A stretch of 64,000 nt of DNA from JBQTIQ01 sp052387955. Its GTDB lineage: Bacteria; Actinomycetota; Acidimicrobiia; Acidimicrobiales; JACDCH01. The DNA is taken from positions 15,339-79,338 of the forward strand of contig JBQTIQ010000064.1 of assembly GCA_052387955.1 (NCBI GenBank), written 5' to 3'. The translations under genes were made by a program, and so were the position numbers. Numbering within the stretch: the first letter of the stretch is position 1; every line of letters starts with the position of its first letter. Shown in pieces: positions 47,004 to 58,707 of this stretch. The notes under the pieces are model-generated. The model was not told the origin of the DNA and did no database searches. It saw only the letters and a program-made list of their open reading frames with translations.

Positions 47004-48053
47004 GTGGTCGACCCTCGCCGCTCTCCCGGCGACACCCGACCGGGCCCGTCACTGGCAGTCCTGGCCGAGGACTGGTTGGCAGCCCGTTCCGCCGCCTCCC
47101 GGTCGGACCCGACCAACTCGGACCGGGCTCGGCGCACGGACCTGTGCCGGATCGGCCGTACCCTCCAGGCCGCCTCCGGCGCTACCACCGCCGACGGACC
47201 GATGTCGCTCGACAACGACTGCGGTCCCGTCCGTCTCGGCGACCTGTCGGTCGACGCCCTCGCCGCCATGATCGGCGAGTTGCGCCGGCGCTACGAGCCG
47301 GCCACGGTCGAACGAACGGTGTCGACGCTGCGAGGCTTCACCCGCTGGCTGGCCCGCCGGGGCCACCTTGGCCGCGACCCCTGTGACGACGACACCGTCA
47401 GCGCCGGCCGGCGGCGAGCCGAGCCAGACGGGCCTCTGCCCTTCCATGCCTTTTCGTCCGCCGACGTGGACGCACTGCTGTCGGCCGCGGCCAACCCGGC
47501 TGCCGGCGCCCGCAGTGCGTGGGCCGCACGTGACGTCGCCATCATCTCCACCCTCGCCGGTACCGGTCTGCGAGCCGGCGAGCTCGCCGCCCTCCGGGTC
47601 AAGGACCTCGACGAGACCGTCGAGCGGCCCCTGTTGCGGGTGGTGCGAGGAACCAAGGGCGGGCGGCGTCGCGACATTCCTGTCCCTCGGGCCACCGTCG
47701 CCGTCGTCCACGACTATGCCGGCGAGCGGGCCCAACGGGCCGCCGCCGAGCCCGCCCTCGCCGCGAAACCTGGCGGCCCCCTGTTCGTACGGTCCGATGG
47801 CACCGGCCTCAACCAACAATGGCTCGACCGGCTCACACGACGCTGTGCCGCCGCCGCCCACGTTCATCTGCCCGGTGACGCCGCCACCCACGCCTACCGG
47901 CACCATTACGGCGTGCAGCTCGCACTCCGGGGTGTCCCGGTGCCGGTGATCCAGCAACTGATGGGCCACGTCGACCCCCGTACCACTTCCATCTACACCC
48001 GGGCCGCGGCCCGCGACCTCGTCGACCCCCTCGACGATGCCGGCTGGTTGTGA
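46998..48053 (+). CDS. xerD: XerD-type tyrosine recombinase
   Basis: A 351-residue tyrosine recombinase. Catalytic residues are all present: Arg192 in GTGLRAGEL, Lys220 in RGTKGGRRRDI, His298 and Arg301 in HAYRHHYG, His324 in MGHVDPRTTSIYTR, and Tyr333. The N-terminal SAM-like core-binding domain is LAVLAEDWLAARSAA onward. In M. tuberculosis the chromosomal XerD lies next to a NUDIX gene and pyrG, as here, so this is more likely the dimer-resolution recombinase than a phage integrase. However it is convergent with the NUDIX gene instead of codirectional. GTG 46998 lies at the end of repeat B. Confidence 0.85.
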   Translation: MTVVDPRRSPGDTRPGPSLAVLAEDWLAARSAASRSDPTNSDRARRTDLCRIGRTLQAASGATTADGPMSLDNDCGPVRLGDLSVDALAAMIGELRRRYEPATVERTVSTLRGFTRWLARRGHLGRDPCDDDTVSAGRRRAEPDGPLPFHAFSSADVDALLSAAANPAAGARSAWAARDVAIISTLAGTGLRAGELAALRVKDLDETVERPLLRVVRGTKGGRRRDIPVPRATVAVVHDYAGERAQRAAAEPALAAKPGGPLFVRSDGTGLNQQWLDRLTRRCAAAAHVHLPGDAATHAYRHHYGVQLALRGVPVPVIQQLMGHVDPRTTSIYTRAAARDLVDPLDDAGWL

Positions 48054-48095
48054 GCGCCGGCGCCTGGTCCGCGAGCCGGCCCGAGGGCCCGCCCG

Positions 48096-48647
48096 CTATC
48101 GCCCCGCCCGCTCCCGGGCCAGGAACAAGCCGATGATCGTCTTGGAGTCGGTCAGCTCACCCGACGCCACCAGGGCGACGACGTCGTCGAGGGGCACCCG
48201 CTCGACCGTCATGGCCCGCTCCTCGGCGCCGACCGGCGCCGCCGGCACCTCGGTGAGGTCACGGCCGAGGTAGATGTCGCACCGTTCGTCGGAACAGCCC
48301 GGTGACGTCACGAACGACGTCATCAGCTCCAGGCGCCCAGCCCGCAAGCCGACCTCCTCGCCCAACTCTCGCTGCGCGGTGGCCACCGGCTCCTCACCCT
48401 CCTGGTCACGGATGCCGGCCGGGATCTCGAGCAGGACGGCATCGAGAGCGGGACGGTACTGGCGCACGAGCACGGCCCTGCCCTCGTCGTCGACGGCGAC
48501 GACCGCCACCGCTCCCGGGTGACGGATGAGGTCACGGTCGAAGCGCTCCCCGTCGGGCGCCCGGAAGGCCGCCGCCACCAGGCTGAAGACACGGCCCTCG
48601 AAGAGGGCCCGTTCGGTGAGCCTGGCGAACCCGGCGGCGTCCCCCAC
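48096..48647 (-). CDS. NUDIX hydrolase, ADP-ribose pyrophosphatase type
   Basis: A roughly 183-residue NUDIX protein. The Nudix box is GIRDQEGEEPVATAQRELGE followed by EVGL, with one extra residue between the first Gly and Glu compared with the consensus. Upstream AVLVRQYRPALDAVLLEIPAG is the pattern of ADP-ribose pyrophosphatases. It would hydrolyse ADP-ribose or related nucleoside diphosphates. GTG 48647 is a guess; the frame stays open upstream into the 163-bp element. It is codirectional with pyrG. Confidence 0.85.
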   Translation of the reverse strand: MGDAAGFARLTERALFEGRVFSLVAAAFRAPDGERFDRDLIRHPGAVAVVAVDDEGRAVLVRQYRPALDAVLLEIPAGIRDQEGEEPVATAQRELGEEVGLRAGRLELMTSFVTSPGCSDERCDIYLGRDLTEVPAAPVGAEERAMTVERVPLDDVVALVASGELTDSKTIIGLFLARERAGR

Positions 48648-48658
48648 GGTCGGGCTTA

Positions 48659-48819
48659 GTGTCCCGTCAGGTTGGTTCGTTGGATATCTCGGCCGGGCCG
48701 GGCGTCGCCGACAAGTACACAGGTCGAAAGCGCAATCGGGCATCTGCGGTGAGACCGAGGACGCCGCCAGCGGCGCTCAGACCGAGTCGAAATACCGACA
48801 TGACCAGCCGGACCGGGCA

Positions 48820-48821
<2 letters not shown>
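48659..48821. mobile_element. MITE-like element with imperfect terminal inverted repeats
   Basis: AGTGTCCCGTCAGGTTGG at the left end pairs imperfectly with the right end CCAGCCGGACCGGGCACT: about 20 of 30 terminal positions are complementary. The 163-bp piece is flanked by TA on both sides and carries no gene. Its right end merges with the stop codon of pyrG (48820-48822). I see no second copy in the window, so the mobile-element call is tentative. Confidence 0.4.
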
Positions 48822-50478
<1,657 letters not shown>

Positions 50479-50572
50479 GGGAAGGGGACCCTATCGCAGA
50501 ACCGGTCGGTCGTGGGGGGACGGTCCCGCTCTGCTCCCGCCGGGACCAGGGCGGCGCCGGTGGGTGCCGGGG

Positions 50573-52195
50573 TCATCCCGAGCGGTCGTGGCGGCGGTCC
50601 CGGGCGGCGGTGGCGAGCAGCTCGGCGGCGTGATGGCGGGCGGAATCGGACTCTGGCGATCCCGAAAGCATGCGGGAGAGCTCGACGACGCGGTCACCGT
50701 CCGCCACCACCGCGGCGTCGGCGCGGGTGGCGGTGCCGTCGTCGACCTTGGTCACGGCCACCTGGGCGTCGGCGTGTGCCGCCACCTGCGGCAGATGGGT
50801 CACCACCAGGACCTGCCGGTCCCGGCCCAGAGCGGCCAGGGCCCTGCCGACCGCGCTCGCTGCCCGTCCCCCGATACCGGCGTCGACCTCGTCGAACACC
50901 AGGGTGGGCGGCGCGGTGCCGTCGTCGTCGCCCGCCCCCGACAGCACCAGGCGCAGGGCGAGCATGGCCCGCGACAGCTCCCCGCCCGACGCCGCCCGGC
51001 TGAGCGGCAACAAGGGTGCCCCCGGGTTGGCCGCCAACAGGAAGGCGACCGCATCGCCGGCGCCATCATCGCCGACGTCGATCTCAATGTGGGCCTTGGG
51101 CATGCCCAGGTCCCCCAGGTGTCGGGCCACCGCGGCGGCGAGCCCGGGCGCGGCGGCGCGACGAGCCTCCTTCACCTCCGCCGCGGCTTCTGCGACGCGG
51201 GCACCGGCGTGGTGGCGGCGGCCGTCGAGCTCGGCCGCGCGCTCGTCGTGGCTCTCCAACTCGGCCAGCCGGGCCGTGGCCTCGTCGCGGTAGGCCATCA
51301 CCTCCAGCAGGCTGTCGCCGTACTTGCGACGCAGGTCGTGCAGGAGCTGGCGCCGTTCTCGCAGCCAGGTGAGCCGAGCAGGGTCGTCGTCGATCCCGTC
51401 GACCGCCGCCCGCAGGTCGGCGCTCACATCGGTCACCTCGGCGACGAGGCCCCGCAGGCGCCCCTCGTGGCCGGCGAACGGGGACCGGGACGCCACCGCG
51501 GCGACGGCGTTGCCCAGGGCGTCGAGGGCGGCGCCGTCGCCGGCGAGCGCGGCCAATGCCGCGGTCGCCGCCGCCCGGTGGGCGACGGCGTCGGCCAGTA
51601 GGTCCTCCTCGGCCCCGAGCCGGTCGTCCTCGTCGGCGTCGTCCAGCTTCGCCCCCTCGAGCTCCCCGACCTGGAAACGCACGAGGTCGATCTCGCGTGC
51701 CCGGTGGTGCTCGTCGCCGCCCAGCGACGCCAGCTCCGTGTCGACGACGGCCAGCTCGTGACGGGCCGCGTGCAGGTTGGCGAGGTCCACGGCCCCGAAG
51801 CGGTCCAGCGCGGCCCGCTGGGTCGCGGCGGCCAGCAGTGACTGATGGGCGTGCTGTCCGTGAAGGTCGACGAGCACAGCCCCTCGTTCGGCGAGGGCCG
51901 ACGCCGGGGCCAACCGACCGTCGATGTAGGCCCGCGACCGACCGTCGGCAGGGACCACCCGGGTCAGCACGACCTCGTCGTCGCCGGCCACGAAGCGCCC
52001 TTCGACGACGGCTTCGGTGGCGCCGGGCCGGACCGAGGAGGGGTCGGCCCGCCCTCCCAGCAGCAGGTCGATGGCGCCGATCACCAGCGTCTTGCCCGCC
52101 CCCGTCTCGCCGGTCAGTGCCGTCATGCCGGGGCCCAGGAGCAACCGCAGGGATTCGATGACACCGAGGTCGGAAACCGCCAACTCGGTCAACAC
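50573..52195 (-). CDS. recN: DNA repair protein RecN
   Basis: A 540-residue SMC-like ATPase for double-strand break repair. Walker A is GETGAGKTLVIGAIDLLLGG, followed by a long Ala/Glu/Arg coiled-coil and a C-terminal ABC part with SRAASGGELSRAMLALRLVL (signature) and PTLVFDEVDAGIGG (Walker B). GTG 52195 gives the family's usual VLTELAVSDLGVIE start; a longer start at 52222 is less likely. It is 41 bp downstream of nadK. Confidence 0.95.
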   Translation of the reverse strand: MLTELAVSDLGVIESLRLLLGPGMTALTGETGAGKTLVIGAIDLLLGGRADPSSVRPGATEAVVEGRFVAGDDEVVLTRVVPADGRSRAYIDGRLAPASALAERGAVLVDLHGQHAHQSLLAAATQRAALDRFGAVDLANLHAARHELAVVDTELASLGGDEHHRAREIDLVRFQVGELEGAKLDDADEDDRLGAEEDLLADAVAHRAAATAALAALAGDGAALDALGNAVAAVASRSPFAGHEGRLRGLVAEVTDVSADLRAAVDGIDDDPARLTWLRERRQLLHDLRRKYGDSLLEVMAYRDEATARLAELESHDERAAELDGRRHHAGARVAEAAAEVKEARRAAAPGLAAAVARHLGDLGMPKAHIEIDVGDDGAGDAVAFLLAANPGAPLLPLSRAASGGELSRAMLALRLVLSGAGDDDGTAPPTLVFDEVDAGIGGRAASAVGRALAALGRDRQVLVVTHLPQVAAHADAQVAVTKVDDGTATRADAAVVADGDRVVELSRMLSGSPESDSARHHAAELLATAARDRRHDRSG

Positions 52196-52236
52196 CCCGC
52201 AGAACCTACCGGCGACCGTCACCTGGCGGCGGGCGA

Positions 52237-53079
52237 CTATCTGTCGGCGAGCCCGAACTTGGTCTTGAGGATGCGGTGAAAGTTCCGGGCGCCGAAGCGC
52301 ACCAGGCGGGCGGGCACGGCGGCGGCGGTGCAGGTGATGCCCTGGCCGGAGCCGAGCTCCCCCAGCCGCCGGCCGTCGGCCGACGCCACCGCCGGCCGGT
52401 AGCCGTTCACCTCGATGCGCACGACCGCCTCGGGCGCCAGCACGAGGGACCGGTCGAAGAGCATGTGGGGCGATACCGGAGTCAACAGGGTGGCGCGGTA
52501 GGAGGGGTCGACGATCGGGCCTCGGGCCGACAACGAATAGGCCGTCGACCCGGTTGGCGTGGCCACGATGAGGCCGTCGGCGACGTAGGTCGTGAAGTAC
52601 TCGCCGTTGAGCGCCACCGAAAGGCGCACGGTATGCCCAATGGTGGTCTTCTCGACGACCGCCTCGTTGAGGGCCAAGGTCCGGGGGCCGCCGTCGACCT
52701 GGACGTCGAGCATCATGCGCTCCTCCACCTGGTGCTCACCGGCCAGTGCACGCTCGAGATCGGCGGTGAGGTCGACGGGCTCGACCTCGGTGAGGTAGCC
52801 GAGCTGGCCGACGTTGACCCCGAAGACCGGCACCCCCTTGGCCGCCACCGCGTCGACCGTTCGCAGCATGGTCCCGTCGCCGCCGAGGCTGATCGCCAGA
52901 TCAGCCCCGTCAGCGATCACCGCGTCGGGACAGGCCAGGGCGGCCCGGCCGATGCGCGCCGCCTCGGGAGCGGACAGACGCACCTCGTGACCGCGCTCGG
53001 CCAGCCATTCGACAGCCTGGAGGGCCAAGGCGGCGGCCTCGTCGCGTTCGGGATGAAGGAAGAGCACCACGGTGGCCAC
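52237..53079 (-). CDS. nadK: NAD kinase
   Basis: A 280-residue enzyme that phosphorylates NAD to NADP. The catalytic motif is ISLGGDGTMLRTV; NVGQLGYLTEVEP, ALNEAVVEK and ATPTGSTAYSLSARGPIV complete the family signature. The start is GTG 53079, only three bp after the tlyA stop, so the genes are tightly coupled. Confidence 0.97.
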   Translation of the reverse strand: MATVVLFLHPERDEAAALALQAVEWLAERGHEVRLSAPEAARIGRAALACPDAVIADGADLAISLGGDGTMLRTVDAVAAKGVPVFGVNVGQLGYLTEVEPVDLTADLERALAGEHQVEERMMLDVQVDGGPRTLALNEAVVEKTTIGHTVRLSVALNGEYFTTYVADGLIVATPTGSTAYSLSARGPIVDPSYRATLLTPVSPHMLFDRSLVLAPEAVVRIEVNGYRPAVASADGRRLGELGSGQGITCTAAAVPARLVRFGARNFHRILKTKFGLADR

Positions 53080-53082
53080 GGG

Positions 53083-53817
53083 CTATCTCGCGGCGGACGG
53101 GTGCCGATGGGGGGCGCGGGCGTGGAGCAGGAACTCCACGTTGCCGTCAGCGCCGGTGAGGGGCGATTCCATGGTCCCCATGATGGTCGCCCCCCGCCCG
53201 GCGACGGCGGCCACCACGTCCCGGACCGCCTGGGCCCGTACCTCGGGGTCGCGCACGACGCCGTGGCCTTTGGACACTTCGGCCCGGCCTGCCTCGAACT
53301 GGGGTTTCACCAGCCAGACCAGTTCAGCGCCCGGGGCCGCGCACGCCAACAGCGAAGGGGCGGCCGTCCGCAGGGAGATGAACGCCAGATCGGCCACTAC
53401 GACGTCGACCGGCCCCCCGATCGCCTCGGCGTCCAGGCCGCGGATGTTGGTCCGCTCCCGGACGTCGACCCGAGCGTCGGCCCGCAGCCGCGCGTCGAGT
53501 TGGCCGAAACCGACGTCGACGGCCACCACCTGCATCGCGCCCCGTTGCAACAGGCAATCGGTGAACCCGCCCGTCGAGGCGCCGGCGTCGAGGGCCCGCC
53601 GGCCGGTCACGTCGATGCCGAACCGCTCGAGCGCGGCGTCGAGCTTCTCCCCTCCCCGGCCGACGAAGCGCGGCCGCCCACCGAGCACCCGGACCGGTTC
53701 GCCGGCGGCCACCAGCCGCCCCGCCTTCGCCGCCGGCGCCCCGCTGACCGTCACCCGGCCGGCGAGGATGGCCGACCGGGCCTGCTCCCGGCTCTCGACC
53801 AGGCCCCGCCGGACCAT
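53083..53817 (-). CDS. tlyA: TlyA-family rRNA 2'-O-methyltransferase
   Basis: A 244-residue protein with an N-terminal S4 RNA-binding domain (VRRGLVESREQARSAILAGRV) and an FtsJ-type Rossmann domain (RALDAGASTGGFTDCLL, VVVADLAFISL). TlyA methylates 16S and 23S rRNA cytidines in mycobacteria. In-frame codons upstream of ATG 53817 read RRRLDVE, which matches the usual TlyA N-terminus, but no ATG, GTG or TTG is found in the nearest upstream codons. The true start is therefore in doubt. Confidence 0.9.
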   Translation of the reverse strand: MVRRGLVESREQARSAILAGRVTVSGAPAAKAGRLVAAGEPVRVLGGRPRFVGRGGEKLDAALERFGIDVTGRRALDAGASTGGFTDCLLQRGAMQVVAVDVGFGQLDARLRADARVDVRERTNIRGLDAEAIGGPVDVVVADLAFISLRTAAPSLLACAAPGAELVWLVKPQFEAGRAEVSKGHGVVRDPEVRAQAVRDVVAAVAGRGATIMGTMESPLTGADGNVEFLLHARAPHRHPSAAR

Positions 53818-53857
53818 CTCGACGTCAAGCCGGCGCCGTGGCGACGTCGACGTGGTT

Positions 53858-54490
53858 TCAGCCCGGGTCGGCGGGAGGCGGCGCGGTGTCGCCGTCGGGT
53901 GCTGCCAGCTTCGACGGTGCTGACGGTGCCTTCTTGGCCGGCGCCCGTTTCGCCACCGGCGCCGCCTTCTTCTTCGCTGGCGCTGACGCCGCCTTCTTGG
54001 CCGGCGCGGACTTCGCGGTGCCGGCCGCGGCCTTCGCCGCCGGCTGAGGGCGAGCAGCGGCGGCCTTCTTCACCGGCGCCGCCTTCTCCGTCGGCGCGGT
54101 CGACTTCGGGGCCGCGAGCGGTTCGTCGGGCGCCGGCACCTTCCCCGGCGCCGGCGCGCTCGCCCGGGCCGGCTTCGACGGTTTCGGCACGATCGGCAGC
54201 TGGGACCGCAGCTCGTCGACCTGTGCCTGCATCCGAGCGATCAGTTCCTTGGTGGCCGACTCTGCCGCCGTGAGCTGCTGGCGTACGTCACCCAGCACCT
54301 GCTTGATCAGCTTGTCGGTGTTCTTGCGGCTCTGCTCGACGAGGTCGGACACGAACGCCTGGGCTTGCTCGGCCTGCAACTCGCCGGCCTTGACGAGGTC
54401 CTTCACGATCGCCTCGGCCCGTCGCTGGGTCATTTGCGTGAAGGCGATGCCGGCGTCCAGGTACCGCTTCAGAGGCTGGTTCTGCGCCAT
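53858..54490 (-). CDS. Phasin-like protein with Lys/Ala/Pro-rich tail
   Basis: A 210-residue protein. Residues 1-95 are amphipathic helix of phasin or PHA-granule-regulator type (KRYLDAGIAFTQMTQRRAEA, ELQAEQAQAFVSDLVEQSRKN, ATKELIARMQAQVDELRSQL). Residues about 100-210 are disordered with AAPVKKAAAARP and PAKKA repeats, resembling the tail of the HU protein at 20893. It could bind granules and DNA (inference). It lies 41 bp upstream of tlyA on the same strand. Confidence 0.65.
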   Translation of the reverse strand: MAQNQPLKRYLDAGIAFTQMTQRRAEAIVKDLVKAGELQAEQAQAFVSDLVEQSRKNTDKLIKQVLGDVRQQLTAAESATKELIARMQAQVDELRSQLPIVPKPSKPARASAPAPGKVPAPDEPLAAPKSTAPTEKAAPVKKAAAARPQPAAKAAAGTAKSAPAKKAASAPAKKKAAPVAKRAPAKKAPSAPSKLAAPDGDTAPPPADPG

Positions 54491-54626
54491 TTGCGCACCT
54501 TAGTTGACCGTCCCCGAGGATTCCGGGGACCGAGGCGCGGCTGCTGGCGCCGCTTCGTCGCTGCTCCCGGGCGCCGCCGGCGCCGGCGCGGAACCGGGGC
54601 CGGGCGATTCTCAATACCGTGGTGCC

Positions 54627-55370
54627 GTGATCCCCCTCAAGGACGACAACCCGACCGCCCGCTTTCCGTGGGTGACGGTGTTGCTGATCGTGGCGAACGT
54701 CAGCGTGTGGCTCTTCGTCCAAGGGGCCGGGCAGTCACCGGTGGCCGAGCAGAACAAGTTCGTGTTCGAGTACGCCGCCATCCCGTGCGAGGTGGTGACC
54801 GGCGAGCCCTTGACGATCGACGAGGTCGAGACCGATACGTGCATCAGCGAAGCCGAACCCCGGTCTCGTCAGCTGTTCCCCGACAAGGGCGTGTACCTCG
54901 CCATCCTCATCTCGATGTTCCTCCACGCGTCGTGGCTCCACATCGGCGGCAACATGTTGTTCCTGTGGATCTTCGGCAACAACGTCGAGGACAAGTTCGG
55001 CCCGTTGCCCTATCTCGGCGTCTACCTCGCCGGTGGGTTCGTCGCCACGCTGGCCCAGACCATGCTCGACACCGGCAGCGTCGTGCCTTTGGTGGGCGCA
55101 TCGGGCGCGGTCGCGGTTGCCATGGGCGCCTACCTGGTGCTGTTCCCACGTGCCCGGGTGCTGACGCTGTTCCTCGTCATCGTGGCCCGGGTGCCGGCGT
55201 GGTTGGTGCTGGCGCTCTGGTTCGCGCTGCAGTTCCTGACCGATGAAGGCAGCGGGGTGGCCTGGATGGCCCATGTCGGGGGCTTCGTCTTCGGCGTCGT
55301 GGTGGCGTTGTTCGTCCGCCCGACGCAGTGGTGGCGCGGCCGCCAACAGCAGTCCGCACAGTATTTCTAG
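54627..55370 (+). CDS. Rhomboid-family intramembrane serine protease
   Basis: A 247-residue membrane protein with six or seven helices. Conserved parts: FLHASWLHIGGNMLFLWIFGNNVED, the nucleophile Ser in VGASGAVAVAMGAYLVLFPRARV, and the catalytic His in WMAHVGGFVFGVVVALF. Rhomboids cleave transmembrane substrates. A periplasmic or external insert with two Cys lies between helices 1 and 2. GTG 54627 puts the first helix near the N-terminus; an upstream start at 54504 would add a disordered Gly/Ala tail. Confidence 0.88.
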   Translation: MIPLKDDNPTARFPWVTVLLIVANVSVWLFVQGAGQSPVAEQNKFVFEYAAIPCEVVTGEPLTIDEVETDTCISEAEPRSRQLFPDKGVYLAILISMFLHASWLHIGGNMLFLWIFGNNVEDKFGPLPYLGVYLAGGFVATLAQTMLDTGSVVPLVGASGAVAVAMGAYLVLFPRARVLTLFLVIVARVPAWLVLALWFALQFLTDEGSGVAWMAHVGGFVFGVVVALFVRPTQWWRGRQQQSAQYF

Positions 55371-55433
55371 CGTTCCCCCCGGCTACGCAGCCTTGTTGCC
55401 GGCGTTCCCCGGCCTCGCAGGCCGGGCCTGGCC
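55371..55433. repeat. Dispersed repeat family A, partial copies
   Basis: Two fragments carry the family A left end: CGTTCCCCCCGGCTACGCAG (55371-55390) and GCGTTCCCCGGCCTCGCAGG (55402-55421). They lie between convergent rhomboid and HAD genes. The right half of the element is missing or strongly diverged. Confidence 0.6.
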
Positions 55434-55503
55434 ACGTCGGCGAGAGGCACACGCAGGCCGGCGCGGCGGCGTCGGGGCGAAGGCTTCGCGTCCAGCGGCC
55501 GCG

Positions 55504-56262
55504 CTAGGAGGTCGCTCGAGCGACGAGGCTGGCCAGGTCGTCGGCCACGAGGTCGGGTGGCGGGTCGGCGTCGGCAGCGTCCGCGGTCACGCCGCTGAGG
55601 ACGAGGGCGAACCGGTAGCCGAGCGCCACTGCGAGGCGGCCGTCGGTATCGGGACGGTCGCCGACCACGGTGCCCTGTCCCTGCAGCCGCGACCGCACCA
55701 GAGCGGCCATCGGCGCGAAGGGTTTGCCGGCCACGGTTGCCTTCACTCCCGCCGCGGTCTCGATGCCAGCCAGGATCGAGCCCGACCCTGGGATCAGCCC
55801 CAGCGCGGTCGGGTACGTGGCGTCGTCGTTGGTGGCCACCAGCCGGGCACCCCGGTGCACGGCGGTGGCCGCCCTCCGCATGACCTCGTAGTCGTACCAG
55901 CGGTGGAACCCGACCACCACTGCGTCGACCGGGCCGTCCGGGTCGCGGCGGCCGTCGAGGACATGGGCACCCCGGGCCGCCAGCGCCTCGCGGGCGCCGT
56001 CACCGCCGCACAGGAGCACCTGCTCCCCTGCTTCGACCAGGGTCGCCGCCGCCGCCGCCGAGCTGACCACCCGGCCCCGGCCATCGACCCCGTGCCGGGC
56101 CAGGTTGGCCTCCTGCTCGGCGATCGTCGGGTTGGAGTTGTTGGTCACGAACAGGACCTCGTCTCCCTGGGCCAGCAGTGCCTCGACCGCTTTGCTCGAG
56201 CCGGCGATGGGCTGGTCCGAGAGCCACAGCACCCCGTCCAGATCGAGCACCCAGTTGCCCAC
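55504..56262 (-). CDS. HAD-IIA family phosphatase (NagD-like)
   Basis: A 252-residue hydrolase. Motif I is VLDLDGVLWLSDQPI, motif II is FVTNNSNPT, motif III is AGKPFAP, and motif IV is TVVGDRPDTDGRLAVALGY. The cap position fits subclass IIA (NagD, p-nitrophenyl phosphatase). The substrate is unknown. A similar HAD gene lies near tlyA in M. tuberculosis (Rv1692), which supports an inherited neighbourhood. Confidence 0.88.
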   Translation of the reverse strand: MGNWVLDLDGVLWLSDQPIAGSSKAVEALLAQGDEVLFVTNNSNPTIAEQEANLARHGVDGRGRVVSSAAAAATLVEAGEQVLLCGGDGAREALAARGAHVLDGRRDPDGPVDAVVVGFHRWYDYEVMRRAATAVHRGARLVATNDDATYPTALGLIPGSGSILAGIETAAGVKATVAGKPFAPMAALVRSRLQGQGTVVGDRPDTDGRLAVALGYRFALVLSGVTADAADADPPPDLVADDLASLVARATS

Positions 56263-56374
56263 CGCCCGATCCTGGCACGGCCGGCCGCGGCAGCCCGACG
56301 CATCGGCCGCCCTCGGTCCCGTCCGGCGCGGTCCTGGGGCAAGGAGCCCACGAGGCCGTACCTATGATCGGACG

Positions 56375-57562
56375 GTGCCTCGTTTCGAGCCCTTCGTCGG
56401 CGTCCGCTACCGCAGCGACGCCATGGCCAAGGTGACCGCGCCGCCCTATGACGTCCTGTCGGTGGCCGAGCGCGACCAGCTCCTGGCCCTGCACCCCCAC
56501 AACGTCGTCCGAGTCGACCTGCCGGCGCCCGACGGGGATGGGACCGACGAGTCCTACGCGGCGGCAGCTCGGTTGTTCCAGCGCTGGCAGACGGAGGGGG
56601 TCCTGGCCGCCGATCCCGAGCCATCGCTGTACCCGTACCGGATGACGTTTCGCGACGAGGACGGCCGCTCTCACCATACGCTCGGCGTCCTCGGTGCGCT
56701 CGGGCTCGAGGTACCGGGCGAGGGCGACGTCCTGCCCCACGAGCGCACGACCCCGAAGGCCCGCAGCGACCGGCTGCGCTTGCTGCAGGCGACGCGGGCC
56801 AACCTGTCACCGATCTGGGGCCTGTCGTTGGCCGCCGGCCTCACCAAGCTCATCGACGTGGAGGAGGCTGACCCGCTCGGGCGTTGGGAGGACGGCGAGG
56901 GCGTCGAGCACGAGCTGTGGCGGGTGTCGGGCCCGGCGGCCATCGATGCCATCGTCGAGGCCGTCTCCTCCGCCCCCGTGGTCGTGGCCGACGGCCACCA
57001 CCGCTACGAGACCTGCCTGGCCTATGGGGCGGCCGACGGTGCGCCTTCGGGAGCCGACGCCACCCTCTGCCTGGTCGTGGAGCTCGACGACGAACAGCTG
57101 ACGGTCCAGCCCATCCATCGCCTCCTGGCCGGCCTCCCCGACGGGTTCGACGTCGCCGAGGCTCTAGGGCCCTGGTTCGAGGCCGGGGCCCCCGGGCCCC
57201 GGCCTGGAGCTGGCGCCGTCGACGGCCTGACGGCGGCGGGTGCGCTCGGCCTCGTCACTGCCGAGGGGTTCCGCCTCCTGCGCCCCCGCCTGGGAACACT
57301 GGACCAGACCGGTGAGCTCGACTCGTCCCGTCTCGACCACGCCCTCGCCGGGCTGCCCCCGCACCGGGTGACCTTCCAGCACGGGGTGGGCCGGTGCGAG
57401 GCTGCCGTCGACGCCGGCGAGGCCCAGGCCGCGGTGCTGCTGCGCCCGGTGTCGGTCCCCCAGATCCGGGCGGCCGCCGCCGCCCGTACCCGGATGCCGC
57501 CGAAGTCGACGTTCTTCTGGCCCAAGCCCCGCACCGGCACCGTCTTCCGCCTCCTCGAGTGA
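56375..57562 (+). CDS. DUF1015 family protein
   Basis: A 395-residue soluble protein: PRFEPFVGVRYRSDAMAKVTAPPYDVLSVAERD at the start, HPHNVVRVDLP, LLPHERTTPKARSDRLRLLQATRANLSPIWGL-like pattern in the middle, and VVVADGHHRYETCLAYG. These are characteristic of DUF1015 proteins, whose activity is not settled. GTG 56375 is the likely start, giving VPRFEPFVG. It is divergent from the HAD gene with about 110 bp between. Confidence 0.85.
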   Translation: MPRFEPFVGVRYRSDAMAKVTAPPYDVLSVAERDQLLALHPHNVVRVDLPAPDGDGTDESYAAAARLFQRWQTEGVLAADPEPSLYPYRMTFRDEDGRSHHTLGVLGALGLEVPGEGDVLPHERTTPKARSDRLRLLQATRANLSPIWGLSLAAGLTKLIDVEEADPLGRWEDGEGVEHELWRVSGPAAIDAIVEAVSSAPVVVADGHHRYETCLAYGAADGAPSGADATLCLVVELDDEQLTVQPIHRLLAGLPDGFDVAEALGPWFEAGAPGPRPGAGAVDGLTAAGALGLVTAEGFRLLRPRLGTLDQTGELDSSRLDHALAGLPPHRVTFQHGVGRCEAAVDAGEAQAAVLLRPVSVPQIRAAAAARTRMPPKSTFFWPKPRTGTVFRLLE

Positions 57563-57581
57563 GTGCGTCCCGGGCGGGGAT

Positions 57582-57617
57582 GGGCCGCGAGCGGAGTGAG
57601 CGGGGGCGCAATCCCCG
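57582..57617 (-). repeat. Possible fragment of repeat family B
   Basis: The reverse complement GGGGATTGCGCCCCCGCTCA then CTCCGCTCGCGGCCC resembles the palindromic core of family B but with several mismatches. It lies between convergent DUF1015 and korB ends. Relationship is uncertain. Confidence 0.3.
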
Positions 57618-57635
57618 GGGATGGAGGCGAGAACG

Positions 57636-58658
<1,023 letters not shown>

Positions 58659-58707
58659 CGGGCCAGGGCTCCTCTCGGGACCATCATGATCGGGCTTTGG
58701 GCGGCGC

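Noticed and set aside
46998..48053. Phage or ICE integrase with attachment site
   Set aside because: Synteny with pyrG and NUDIX fits chromosomal XerD; there is no tRNA, no flanking phage genes and no direct repeats like att sites.
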